Virus record (IMG/VR): IMGVR_UViG_3300043099_000429
Span: 1 to 29,662 of that record
Direction: 5' to 3' (one strand)
Length of the DNA: 29,662 nt
Source of the DNA: a virus
Shown: in pieces, positions 1 to 5,930 of the stretch
How the letters are laid out: each line of letters starts with the position of its first letter
How positions within the stretch are numbered: the first letter of the stretch is position 1
The notes under the pieces: model-generated
What the model was told of the DNA's origin: nothing
What the model saw: the letters and a program-made list of their open reading frames with translations, nothing else
Database searches by the model: none
Translations under genes and position numbers: made by a program

Positions 1-257
1 ATCTTCTCCAGGCTGCAGAGAAGGCTACATGCTCAGCCGCAGTAATGCTGACCATGGAAGGTCTGGAAAAGGCTGGTATTCCGTATCAACCTTGTATCAT
101 GATGCATGACGAAGAGGATTTTATGGTCCCTGAAGAGCATGCAGAGGCGGCAGCTAAAATCAGCAAGCAAGCATTCATCGATGGTCCTAAGTTATTCGGC
201 GTAGAGATCATGGACGGTGAGGCTAAGATAGGAAATAACTGGTATGAAGTACATTAA
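1..257 (+). CDS. DNA polymerase, family A (T7 gp5-like), C-terminal fragment
   Basis: The reading frame is open from base 3 and enters from upstream, so only the last 84 residues of the replicative DNA polymerase are present. The string IMMHDEEDF carries polymerase motif C (HDE), whose acidic residue binds a catalytic metal in family A enzymes. The tail, with a Gly-Glu-Ala-Lys-Ile-Gly-Asn-Asn-Trp segment just before the end, matches the way T7 gp5 finishes (EGKMGPNW and a terminal His). The protein copies the phage genome and would work with the primase-helicase at 9418. Family assignment is firm; exonuclease domain and full length lie outside the window. The next gene starts inside its last codons. 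Confidence 0.85.
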   Translation, partial: LLQAAEKATCSAAVMLTMEGLEKAGIPYQPCIMMHDEEDFMVPEEHAEAAAKISKQAFIDGPKLFGVEIMDGEAKIGNNWYEVH

Positions 258-408
258 TAAATTAATCTTGAAAATTACGCATCGTATCTGGAACAGAGAA
301 ATTAGTCGGATTTTATGCAACGCTTATAGCAAACAATTGATCAATTCTAAGCAATTGCACGAGTTGACTTCTAAGTTTGATCCAACGCAGAAGCACGAGG
401 TATACTAA
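244..408 (+). CDS. Conserved small phage protein (54 aa)
   Basis: A short basic protein starting at ATG 244 inside the end of the polymerase gene, behind an AGGAAA Shine-Dalgarno motif about 10 bases upstream. It ends TAATG, sharing a base with the next start. The C-terminal half (RILCNAYSKQLINSKQLHEL, then FDPTQKHEVY) reads like a small protein I recall next to replication genes in several phages, but no function is known to me. Translational coupling on both sides supports it as a real gene. Confidence 0.7.
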   Translation: MKYINKLILKITHRIWNREISRILCNAYSKQLINSKQLHELTSKFDPTQKHEVY

Positions 409-635
409 TGGGTATAGCAGCCGAGCGACTAGAGTTTGGATTAGGTGACATTGTAGAGCATCTCAACACAGGAAATCTTTACCTTGTCTTTGCGTTCGGC
501 AAGATTGAAAGTACGTTAGAGGACTCTGTGGTGTACGTTGAAGCATCAAAGAATGGGGCATTGCGAAACGGTAACGTTTGGATACGCCCTCGAAAGGAGT
601 TCTATGACGGACGCTTTGTCAAGACGTATTACTGA
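408..635 (+). CDS. DUF1653-like small protein (75 aa)
   Basis: The order V-x-H-x(2)-G-x-L-Y-x-V, then ST-x-E-x(3)-VVY, then N-x-WIRP-x(3)-F resembles the DUF1653 domain, a small SH3-like beta fold with typical core HYKGxxYEV...ExxVVY...WVRPxxxF. Function of that family is unknown. The start overlaps the previous stop (TAATG). The assignment rests on motif resemblance only. Confidence 0.6.
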   Translation: MGIAAERLEFGLGDIVEHLNTGNLYLVFAFGKIESTLEDSVVYVEASKNGALRNGNVWIRPRKEFYDGRFVKTYY

Positions 636-723
636 GTTGAAGCGTATCATGTTCCCGAAGTTGTACTGGTGGAGATTAAATCGTCTAATAAGGAGGTTAA
701 GTGATCTTCGTATTTGGAAATGA
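604..723 (+). CDS. Small basic hypothetical protein (39 aa)
   Basis: Starts at ATG 604 four bases behind an AAGGAG ribosome binding site that lies in the end of the preceding gene, so the two overlap by 32 bases in different frames. The product is strongly basic and aromatic (ends LIRRLSDLRIWK). No family recognised. The strong ribosome binding site is the main evidence; it could be a non-functional overlap. Confidence 0.45.
   Translation: MTDALSRRITELKRIMFPKLYWWRLNRLIRRLSDLRIWK
701..719 (+). repeat. 19-bp direct repeat, upstream copy, with mini-ORF
   Basis: Bases 701-719 (gtgatcttcgtatttggaa) are identical to 927-945, the initiation region of the A1S_2505-family gene. Here the copy follows a perfect AGGAGG at 691-696 and encodes only MIFVFGNEL before TGA at 728-730, which overlaps the ATG of the next gene. 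It is either a relic of a duplicated or interrupted gene start or a tiny leader that couples translation into the gene at 727. Confidence 0.8.
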
Positions 724-726
724 GCT

Positions 727-930
727 ATGAAAGAACCCTTCAATCGCTGTGAATGGAGCACGGTAATATTAGTGCCTACTTTTTGGTGGAGGGTGAAGTC
801 ACTATTCAAGGCCCCTACAATAACTTTTTGCTGGGGGCAAGATCGGTACACCGTCCGGGGACTAGAAGATGCTGAATATCTGTCTATAGGCGGCGTCCCT
901 GCTAGTATAGAAAAGGAGCTTCAAAGGTGA
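727..930 (+). CDS. Hypothetical protein (67 aa)
   Basis: ATG 727 overlaps the stop of the nine-codon mini-ORF (ATGA), and its own stop overlaps the GTG of the next gene (GTGA), so it sits exactly between the two copies of a 19-bp direct repeat. The product has a Trp-rich hydrophobic N-terminal half and an acidic/basic C-terminus (SIEKELQR). No family recognised. The position suggests a gene inserted between a ribosome binding site and the gene that followed it. Confidence 0.5.
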   Translation: MKEPFNRCEWSTVILVPTFWWRVKSLFKAPTITFCWGQDRYTVRGLEDAEYLSIGGVPASIEKELQR

Positions 931-945
931 TCTTCGTATTTGGAA
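927..945 (+). repeat. 19-bp direct repeat, downstream copy
   Basis: Identical to 701-719. This copy forms the GTG start and first codons (MIFVFG) of the A1S_2505-family gene and is presumably the original. Confidence 0.8.
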
Positions 946-1265
946 GTAATCTGGAAGGCCGTCATGAGCGTGGTGCTGCTAAAGATGCGCTTGATAGCTA
1001 TGGGGCAGTATATGGTCAAGGTATAGGTCACTTTGGAAACTCATATGCACTGCCTACAAAGCGGACTAAGTGGATAAAGATGTCGCTGGCAGAGGTCTCG
1101 TATCATATAGAGGTCTTTCTGCGTTACGCAACTATGCATCCTGAGCTACAGTTCAATGTTACAAAGGTTGGATGTGGCTTAGCTGGTTTCACTGAAGCAC
1201 AAATAGCGCCGTTCTTTGCTGAAGCACCCTCTAATTGCTCTCTCCCAGACGGCTGGAGAGCATAA
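927..1265 (+). CDS. A1S_2505-family phage non-structural protein (112 aa)
   Basis: GTG start with AAGGAG about 9 bases upstream. The N-terminus IFVFGSNLEGRHERGAAKDA, then GAVYGQGIGHFGNSYALPT, and the C-terminal VTKVGCGLAGFTEAQIAPFF and NCSLPDGW match the protein family commonly annotated as A1S_2505 phage non-structural protein. The glycine-rich loops suggest a macro-domain-like nucleotide or ADP-ribose-binding fold, which is my inference. Its biochemical role is not established. The stop overlaps the next ATG (TAATG). Confidence 0.8.
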   Translation: MIFVFGSNLEGRHERGAAKDALDSYGAVYGQGIGHFGNSYALPTKRTKWIKMSLAEVSYHIEVFLRYATMHPELQFNVTKVGCGLAGFTEAQIAPFFAEAPSNCSLPDGWRA

Positions 1266-1468
1266 TGGGTGAGTATGCGGACGATTATTACCGCAAGGAA
1301 GTAAAAGAAAAGTTCGGGTTTGATCCAGGTTCTATGTACACTGATAGGAGAAGCAATGAGCGACAGCGCAAAAAATCATCCAAAGGCTCCACACAATCAA
1401 CCATTCCAACTCAAGGGAGATCAGATCAAGCGCAGCAAGAAAGTCCGCAAACAAACAAAGAAGGGTAA
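1265..1468 (+). CDS. Hypothetical hydrophilic protein (67 aa)
   Basis: ATG 1265 overlaps the previous stop and follows GGAG at 1255. The first 30 residues (MGEYADDYYRKEVKEKFGFD and PGSMY) look like ordinary coding sequence, while the rest is Ser/Gln/Lys-rich and probably disordered. The second half overlaps, out of frame, another small gene at 1356. No family recognised. Confidence 0.6.
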   Translation: MGEYADDYYRKEVKEKFGFDPGSMYTDRRSNERQRKKSSKGSTQSTIPTQGRSDQAQQESPQTNKEG

Positions 1469-1475
1469 TAAATGA
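1356..1475 (+). CDS. Small basic protein in an overlapping frame (39 aa)
   Basis: ATG 1356 lies five bases behind AGGAG and is nested in the preceding gene in another frame. The product MSDSAKNHPKAPHNQPFQLK followed by a Lys/Arg-rich tail ending KKGNK has about 13 Lys/Arg in 39 residues, which suggests nucleic acid binding. Its TGA overlaps the ATG of the next gene (ATGA), typical of the coupling seen throughout the window. Both overlapping frames may be used. Confidence 0.5.
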   Translation: MSDSAKNHPKAPHNQPFQLKGDQIKRSKKVRKQTKKGNK

Positions 1476-1708
1476 TCAAAGACACAGGCAACTCTGCGCA
1501 GGCAGTCCTACCGGCCATTATTCCTACAAAGGCTGTTAAGGCAATGGTCCTGCAAAACCACTCTTTGAGAAGCACATACAAGGGCGGTGTATCGCGTGTG
1601 TATTACATTGACCACAAAGCCCTTGAGCGCAATATCTATGCGCCCTGGGGTCGTGGCCATGCAAGCGGCCTTGATGGTCGTAGGGAAATACCCGTAGGTA
1701 ATCGTTAA
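1472..1708 (+). CDS. Hypothetical protein (78 aa)
   Basis: ATG 1472 overlaps the previous small gene's stop and follows GAAGGG with good spacing. The product has an Ala/Pro-rich N-terminus and a basic C-terminal half (Arg/Gly-rich, ending GRREIPVGNR). No family recognised. It is the last gene before a tRNA. Confidence 0.6.
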   Translation: MIKDTGNSAQAVLPAIIPTKAVKAMVLQNHSLRSTYKGGVSRVYYIDHKALERNIYAPWGRGHASGLDGRREIPVGNR

Positions 1709-1727
1709 GTAGTTTAATTGTAGCAGT

Positions 1728-1803
1728 GGTCCTGTAGCTCAGTGGTAAGAGCAGCTCCCTCATAAGGTGTTGGTCATTGGTTCAAATCCAATCGGGATCA
1801 CCA
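1728..1803 (+). tRNA. tRNA with CAU anticodon (Ile2 favoured over Met)
   Basis: Full cloverleaf: acceptor GGTCCTG/CGGGATC with two G-U pairs, D stem GCTC/GAGC, anticodon loop CTCATAA with anticodon at 1761-1763, T stem ATTGG/CCAAT with loop TTCAAAT, discriminator A and an encoded CCA. The anticodon stem has one T-T mismatch. A CAU tRNA can be elongator Met or AUA-reading Ile2 after lysidine modification. The C4-G69 and C5-G68 pairs, which TilS recognises, and the overall likeness to E. coli tRNA-Ile2 favour Ile2. Phage tRNAs of this kind supply rare AUA decoding. Confidence 0.9.
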
Positions 1804-1816
1804 TTTGGAGATAATT

Positions 1817-2410
1817 ATGGAAGTTAAGCGCAGGAAAGCTTATTCGTTCCTTTTAGGGTTGTACTTAGGTGATGGTTCGATTTACAAAGATCCTACTTGC
1901 GAACACTATAGACTAACAATAGCGTTAGATATGAAGCACTTAAATCTCATATCTGAGACTGTTACAGCGATGGAATGTGTCTTTGAAAGACCAGTACAAG
2001 AGCAAGACAGGGAAGGTTGTATTAATCTGAAACTTACAGTAACTAACTTTATGGATTTATTCCCGCAGTATGGGACCGGCTTTAAGCACGATCGTAAAAT
2101 TGAGTTAGCAGATTTTCAAAAGGAAATTGTAGAAGAATTCCCTGAGATGTTCTTGCGTGGTTTGATCGCAAGTGATGGTTCGATTTGTTATACATACACC
2201 AATCCAAAGTATAAAGAAAAGCTGTATAAGACATATACATTTTCTAATAGATCTAGTGATATCTTTTCGATCTTTATTTGGGCGTTGTCATTAGTTGGAA
2301 TAGACAAGCAAATGCCTAATTTCTATGCGAACAGAATTTATAAGATAACTATTAGAGACAAGGCTTCAGTTAAGATTCTAGAGACTGAAGTTATATCTGA
2401 AAAATCCTAA
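1817..2410 (+). CDS. LAGLIDADG-type homing endonuclease, free-standing (197 aa)
   Basis: Two LAGLIDADG-like motifs, FLLGLYLGDGSI (residues 11-22) and FLRGLIASDGSI (112-123), are spaced as in single-chain two-domain enzymes, each with the catalytic Asp. Such enzymes cut DNA at long sites and spread their own gene by recombination. ATG 1817 was chosen because GGAG sits six bases upstream. The gene begins 14 bases after the tRNA CCA and no intron is visible, so it is free-standing and intergenic. It is AT-richer than its neighbours, consistent with independent acquisition. Confidence 0.82.
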   Translation: MEVKRRKAYSFLLGLYLGDGSIYKDPTCEHYRLTIALDMKHLNLISETVTAMECVFERPVQEQDREGCINLKLTVTNFMDLFPQYGTGFKHDRKIELADFQKEIVEEFPEMFLRGLIASDGSICYTYTNPKYKEKLYKTYTFSNRSSDIFSIFIWALSLVGIDKQMPNFYANRIYKITIRDKASVKILETEVISEKS

Positions 2411-2426
2411 ACTTAAGAGAATAAAA

Positions 2427-2873
2427 ATGACACAGTTGACACAAGCAGACGAAGCAAGAGTTATTATGGCGCTGATAGACATCGCTCGTATCCTACTCCC
2501 GAATCATGAAATAACCATGCTTCGCAAACCTCTTAGCGTTAAACCTAAGCTGAAGGTCGCGAAGCCTGAGAAGAATCCGAACCGTTACAACGTTAAGACA
2601 CGTAAAGGCGCCACCGGTGTTGTGCGTCAAAAGAAATTTGACTGGTCCGGAGCGAACATTGACCGTGATGTAAAGCGGATCGCAGAAAAGGGTGGTCGTC
2701 ATGTGTTCTTTACCAGCATGCTTGATGAAGAAAAGGCTAAGTCTTTCCATTCCGCTATCTGCAATGTTGCGGATAAGCTTATTGGTAAGGAGCCTGACAA
2801 CACGAAGCGCTGGAGAACTGAGCGCGATAAGCTGGCAAACACGATTACACTGTTTGTGAAAAAGGCAGTTTGA
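2427..2873 (+). CDS. Hypothetical basic protein (148 aa)
   Basis: Starts at ATG 2427 after a weak AAGAGA motif and ends TGATG, overlapping the next gene. Residues 30-80 are rich in Lys/Arg/Pro and could be an unstructured DNA- or RNA-binding linker; the C-terminal half looks helical. No family recognised. It lies directly behind the homing endonuclease, so it may be the original neighbour of the tRNA. Confidence 0.65.
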   Translation: MTQLTQADEARVIMALIDIARILLPNHEITMLRKPLSVKPKLKVAKPEKNPNRYNVKTRKGATGVVRQKKFDWSGANIDRDVKRIAEKGGRHVFFTSMLDEEKAKSFHSAICNVADKLIGKEPDNTKRWRTERDKLANTITLFVKKAV

Positions 2874-3049
2874 TGGAGGCCTACTCAGTGTGTCTGTGGT
2901 TTACGAATGCTGAGGGCTTCCGCCAACAGATTATTCGGACTGAGTTCATTAATGGTGACTCGAAAGATCAGCATGAAGAAGCAAAGAGACGCGCTATGCT
3001 GTATTATAAGGGACGAAATCCTGAAATTGTAAGTGTTAAATACCAATAG
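2873..3049 (+). CDS. Hypothetical protein (58 aa)
   Basis: Starts within TGATG at the end of the previous gene and runs to TAG 3047. The product begins MEAYSVCLWFTNAEGF and ends RNPEIVSVKYQ, a short alpha/beta pattern with a two-strand and helix look. No family recognised. Translational coupling to the upstream gene supports it. Confidence 0.55.
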   Translation: MEAYSVCLWFTNAEGFRQQIIRTEFINGDSKDQHEEAKRRAMLYYKGRNPEIVSVKYQ

Positions 3050-3057
3050 GAGCGTCA

Positions 3058-3189
3058 ATGGATGCAATTTACTACGAATCACATGTAACAATCGATATCC
3101 TTGAGAACACCGAGTCTGCCCTCTGGTCTTTACGAGAGGAATGGTCCAAGCTGGAAGACGGCTCGAGAATTCATGAGTACCGTACGTAA
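3058..3189 (+). CDS. Hypothetical protein (43 aa)
   Basis: ATG 3058 follows AGGAG (3048-3052) with five bases between. The small protein has Trp, Glu and Lys residues in its second half (ALWSLREEWSKLEDGS) suggesting one amphipathic helix. No family recognised. It is the last gene before two tRNAs. Confidence 0.5.
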   Translation: MDAIYYESHVTIDILENTESALWSLREEWSKLEDGSRIHEYRT

Positions 3190-3217
3190 CGGTCTGGAAA
3201 GAAAAGACTGATCAACA

Positions 3218-3302
3218 CCCCGGATGGTGGAATTGGTATACACAAGGGACTTAAAATCCCTCGACTTTGGTCATATCGGTTCAAGTCCGATTCCGGGGAC
3301 CA
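3218..3302 (+). tRNA. tRNA-Leu(UAA)
   Basis: Acceptor CCCCGGA pairs perfectly with TCCGGGG, with discriminator A and an encoded CCA. The anticodon arm AGGGA/TCCCT carries loop CTTAAAA with anticodon TAA at 3252-3254. There is a class II long variable arm, and T stem ATCGG/CCGAT with loop TTCAAGT. It closely resembles E. coli tRNA-Leu(UAA), including the GGTGGAAT D-arm start, and reads UUA/UUG codons. Confidence 0.95.
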
Positions 3303-3306
3303 CATA

Positions 3307-3383
3307 CTGCCCTTAGCTCATCTGGATAGAGCACCGCCCTTCTAAGGCGGGGGTAGCTGGTTCGAATCCAGCAGGGCAGGCCA
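3307..3383 (+). tRNA. tRNA-Arg(UCU)
   Basis: Acceptor CTGCCCT pairs with AGGGCAG, with discriminator G and CCA. D stem GCTC/GAGC, anticodon stem CCGCC/GGCGG with loop CTTCTAA (anticodon TCT at 3341-3343), T stem GCTGG/CCAGC with loop TTCGAAT. It lies four bases after tRNA-Leu, probably on the same precursor transcript. It reads AGA/AGG, codons rare in enteric hosts but common in this window. Confidence 0.95.
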
Positions 3384-3398
3384 TTCAAAGGAGTATTG

Positions 3399-3596
3399 AT
3401 GGATTTCAAAGCAGTAAGGAAAGTAATCGATCTGTGTATTAACGAGATTGGTCCGCTGATTTTAACGACCCCGACAGGCGACATGCGGAATCAGCTGTGT
3501 GATGCAAATATACACTTGCACGAGGCGGCTAGAAATCTGCTAGCAGTTGAATGTGGAAAAGTATTGGAGAAAGAAATTGTCCCGGAAATTAACTGA
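3399..3596 (+). CDS. Hypothetical helical protein (65 aa)
   Basis: ATG 3399 is chosen over the adjacent TTG because AAAGGAG ends five bases before it. The sequence MDFKAVRKVIDLCINEIGPL through HLHEAARNLLAVECGKVLEK is largely helical. No family recognised. Its last 20 bases overlap the next gene. Confidence 0.6.
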   Translation: MDFKAVRKVIDLCINEIGPLILTTPTGDMRNQLCDANIHLHEAARNLLAVECGKVLEKEIVPEIN

Positions 3597-3882
3597 TAGA
3601 AATCCTCACACTGGTGAAAAGTTACAGACCAAGCAGACGAGTGATGCGTATAGGTCTAACTATGACGCCATCTTCAGAAAGAGCGGTCTGCTGCTTACGC
3701 CTATTGAGGACTTTGCAGAGCTAATTGAGCTTAACAAAGACATAGAGATGGATACTATATGCTTTGGTCCAGATGACGGTATTGGCTACTTTGCAACGAA
3801 AGATGGGTACTCAAACCAACATCCTCTTGGATATACAACACGACCCGAGTGGGCCACCCACTTTGTATGGTACAATAAATAA
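3577..3882 (+). CDS. Hypothetical protein, TTG start (101 aa)
   Basis: TTG 3577 is the likely start because GGAG lies seven bases upstream and the following residues (LTDRNPHTGEKLQTKQTSDA, then YRSNYDAIF) look like a typical small-phage-protein N-terminus. An in-frame TTG at 3547 lacks a ribosome binding site. The C-terminus is rich in aromatics (TTRPEWATHFVWYNK). No family recognised. It ends TAATG into the next gene. Confidence 0.6.
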   Translation: MSRKLTDRNPHTGEKLQTKQTSDAYRSNYDAIFRKSGLLLTPIEDFAELIELNKDIEMDTICFGPDDGIGYFATKDGYSNQHPLGYTTRPEWATHFVWYNK

Positions 3883-4091
3883 TGCAATCTAATATAAGAA
3901 TAACAATAGAGCCAGCTGAGAATGGCTTCATCGTAATGGACTGTTATGACGATGCGAGAGGATACAGACCGTCCGAGAAATGTGTATTTCAAAGCATGCA
4001 AGAGTTACAGATCTTTATAACAGAACACTTCAGTCATAGGTGTTCTGAATTACATGAGGACGCCGTTAACTCTAGCGAGGATGAAATATGA
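3882..4091 (+). CDS. Hypothetical protein (69 aa)
   Basis: The start overlaps the previous stop (TAATG) and the stop overlaps the next start (ATGA). The product begins with a beta-rich segment (IRITIEPAENGFIVMDCYDD), continues with a helix (SMQELQIFITEHF) and ends acidic. No family recognised; it sits immediately before the exonuclease gene and is presumably co-translated with it. Confidence 0.6.
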   Translation: MQSNIRITIEPAENGFIVMDCYDDARGYRPSEKCVFQSMQELQIFITEHFSHRCSELHEDAVNSSEDEI

Positions 4092-5143
4092 CTACGGCAC
4101 TAATAGACGGTGATGTCGTCGCATATATGGCTTGTGAGAGTCGCTACAGAAATGGTAATGGTGTCACAATCGTTAGTCTAGAACAACCGGTCTTTACGCC
4201 AGATCAAGATCAGCAATATCTTAATAATGCGTGGCTAAAGTTTCAAGAGATCGTAATTGAGCTAGGCGAGTGCTGCTTTACAGATAAGTACAAGATGGCT
4301 GTGAAGGGTGAAGGTAATTTTAGAAATGATATGTATCCCGACTATAAGGCAAATCGGCATGCAGATCCCTCTAAACGGAACCCCTTTGTTCCGTTATTGA
4401 GAAAGATGGCAGTAGAAGCAGGGATGGCAGTCGCTGCTGACGGCCAAGAGGCAGATGACTTGCTTCGAATCTGGCAGCAAGAGTGCGTTATGCAAGGTGA
4501 AGATTACGTTATTTGTAGCATTGATAAAGATCTTCGTTGCATGCCAGGTCGACATTACCTGATGCATAAGAATGAGTTTCTAACTGTTACTGAGATGGAG
4601 GCTACACGTTTCTACTATGAGCAGCTTCTGCAAGGTGATCCTACAGATAACATCAAAGGGATTCCAAAGATTGGCCCAAAGAAAGCAAAGGCATACTTAG
4701 CTGATTTCAATACAGAACCGATGTTTCAGTACACAGTAACAGAGGCGTATCAGAGCTACTTTGGAAACACATGGGAAGAAGAACTGATCTTCAACGGTAA
4801 GCTGATTTACCTTAAGAAGACAATGAATGACGAGTTTAGTCTGGTCGGTTGGAACGTTTGTCCGTATACACCTTACGTGCCAGCTCCTGAGATTTCCGAA
4901 GACTTCTTGAAGGAGCCTCCTACGGAGAATGTGGTAAAGAAAGTCACTCCATGGGAACAGTTGCTTGGACATGACAATCTCACCCATCAGCTTGAAATTG
5001 CAAATGACAAACTGGAGATTGAGCTAGGCCTCAAGCCTCGTCCAGTAGAACCGCCCTTAATGTTCGACTTCCTCAAAGAGAAAATAGCAAAGGAAGCCGA
5101 GATAAATCCCAAGACGGGAAAGCCAAAATTTTCGTTAGGCTAG
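4088..5143 (+). CDS. 5'-3' exonuclease, FEN/T5 D15-like (351 aa)
   Basis: A structure-specific 5' nuclease of the FEN superfamily that removes RNA primers, trims flaps and degrades host DNA. Visible motifs, in order: N-terminal metal Asp in ALIDGDVVAYMA (residues 4-15), FRNDMYPDYKANR (78-90), acidic EADD (121-124), SIDKDL (144-149), and the helix-three-turn-helix DNA-binding segment GDPTDNIKGIPKIGPKKA (183-200). The arrangement matches T5 D15-type enzymes, with a C-terminal extension of about 70 residues. It is translationally coupled to the preceding gene and completes the T7-like replication set with polymerase, primase-helicase and ligase. Confidence 0.88.
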   Translation: MTTALIDGDVVAYMACESRYRNGNGVTIVSLEQPVFTPDQDQQYLNNAWLKFQEIVIELGECCFTDKYKMAVKGEGNFRNDMYPDYKANRHADPSKRNPFVPLLRKMAVEAGMAVAADGQEADDLLRIWQQECVMQGEDYVICSIDKDLRCMPGRHYLMHKNEFLTVTEMEATRFYYEQLLQGDPTDNIKGIPKIGPKKAKAYLADFNTEPMFQYTVTEAYQSYFGNTWEEELIFNGKLIYLKKTMNDEFSLVGWNVCPYTPYVPAPEISEDFLKEPPTENVVKKVTPWEQLLGHDNLTHQLEIANDKLEIELGLKPRPVEPPLMFDFLKEKIAKEAEINPKTGKPKFSLG

Positions 5144-5289
5144 GACAGTCCGGTGGCCCTAGGGGTCACTGGCCCCTCAGCTACCCCGAAAGTTTCAGTT
5201 ATACGAATAGCCGCCTTTGCCAGTTTCGGCTTAGTGCGGCCAAAAACCGCTAGTTTCCGCAACCGCGCATATCAGAGTGAGAAAATACG
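5144..5289 (+). promoter_or_regulatory. GC-rich non-coding leader before the NAD cassette
   Basis: This 146-base stretch has no gene. It begins with direct repeats of TGGCCC and a short hairpin (AGGGG/CCCCT), then carries AGTTTC three times at roughly 30-35 base intervals and two further small hairpins (AGCCG/CGGCT and GCGG-CCAAAAA-CCGC). It separates the exonuclease from the five-gene cassette, so it probably holds a terminator, a promoter or both. I see no convincing -35/-10 pair and no U-tailed terminator. Confidence 0.4.
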
Positions 5290-5733
5290 ATGAGAGCTGT
5301 TAGCAAGAAAGTCATGAAGAGTATTCAGATTGTACCCTTCGTCGAAAAGGCAAATGAACTTTATAGCAAGATAATGGAGAACACTCCAAAGATGGTAGAT
5401 CTTGTCTGGAAGATTAACAAGAGGTTTCCTGGCAAGTTTTCCACTCCTTCCCTAACTGGTCCGCGTTATACAGCATACCTTTCGCTGTATGGTCTCGAGG
5501 GGTTCAAATGTGAGGAACTTACAGAAGTCTTGGAATTCCTTATTAGTCTAGACCCAAAGGGGACCAGCTCTAACGAGTATCCAGGCTCCTTCAATATAGA
5601 CTATCACTTTGATTTTGAGTATCTGAAACTCTCAGTCTTTGCGCATGTGAAGCAGGATTCTCAAAACTGCAGACGAGTGGTTGTCGGTGAGGAGACGATC
5701 ACTCAGTATAAGTATGAGTTAGTGTGTGATTGA
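5290..5733 (+). CDS. Hypothetical protein heading the NAD cassette (147 aa)
   Basis: First gene after the non-coding leader, with only a weak GAGTGAGA motif before ATG 5290. The N-terminal third is helical and basic; the centre carries LYGLEGFKCEELTEVLEFLI and the C-terminal part is beta-like with many aromatics (FNIDYHFDFEYLKLSVFAHV). No family recognised. Its stop overlaps the next start (TGATG), tying it to the membrane protein and the NAD-related genes that follow. Confidence 0.65.
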   Translation: MRAVSKKVMKSIQIVPFVEKANELYSKIMENTPKMVDLVWKINKRFPGKFSTPSLTGPRYTAYLSLYGLEGFKCEELTEVLEFLISLDPKGTSSNEYPGSFNIDYHFDFEYLKLSVFAHVKQDSQNCRRVVVGEETITQYKYELVCD

Positions 5734-5918
5734 TGGAAACAAACGCCATCAAATTAGCGCTTCTCGTGCTTATTATCAGTGCCTTCTATCACGCTATTTT
5801 TGATAAAGAGGAGGGCTGCTTCCTCTTAGATTTTGTAATGGGCGCAATCAAGGGCGCTGCATGGGTGGCAGTTGTAGGTGCTGTAATATGGGCAATTCTC
5901 TTTATAATCTCAGCCTAA
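5733..5918 (+). CDS. Small membrane protein with two TM helices (61 aa)
   Basis: Two hydrophobic segments, about residues 5-21 (IKLALLVLIISAFYHAIF) and 30-60 (MGAIKGAAWVAVVGAVIWAI onward), flank a short charged turn (DKEEGC). It would sit in the inner membrane as a hairpin with both ends on one side. It starts inside TGATG of the preceding gene and ends 12 bases before the PRPP-synthetase-like gene, so it is part of the same operon. No family recognised; small hydrophobic phage proteins can be inhibitors or holin-like, but nothing here proves either. Confidence 0.65.
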   Translation: METNAIKLALLVLIISAFYHAIFDKEEGCFLLDFVMGAIKGAAWVAVVGAVIWAILFIISA

Positions 5919-5930
5919 GGGGTGAATCAA

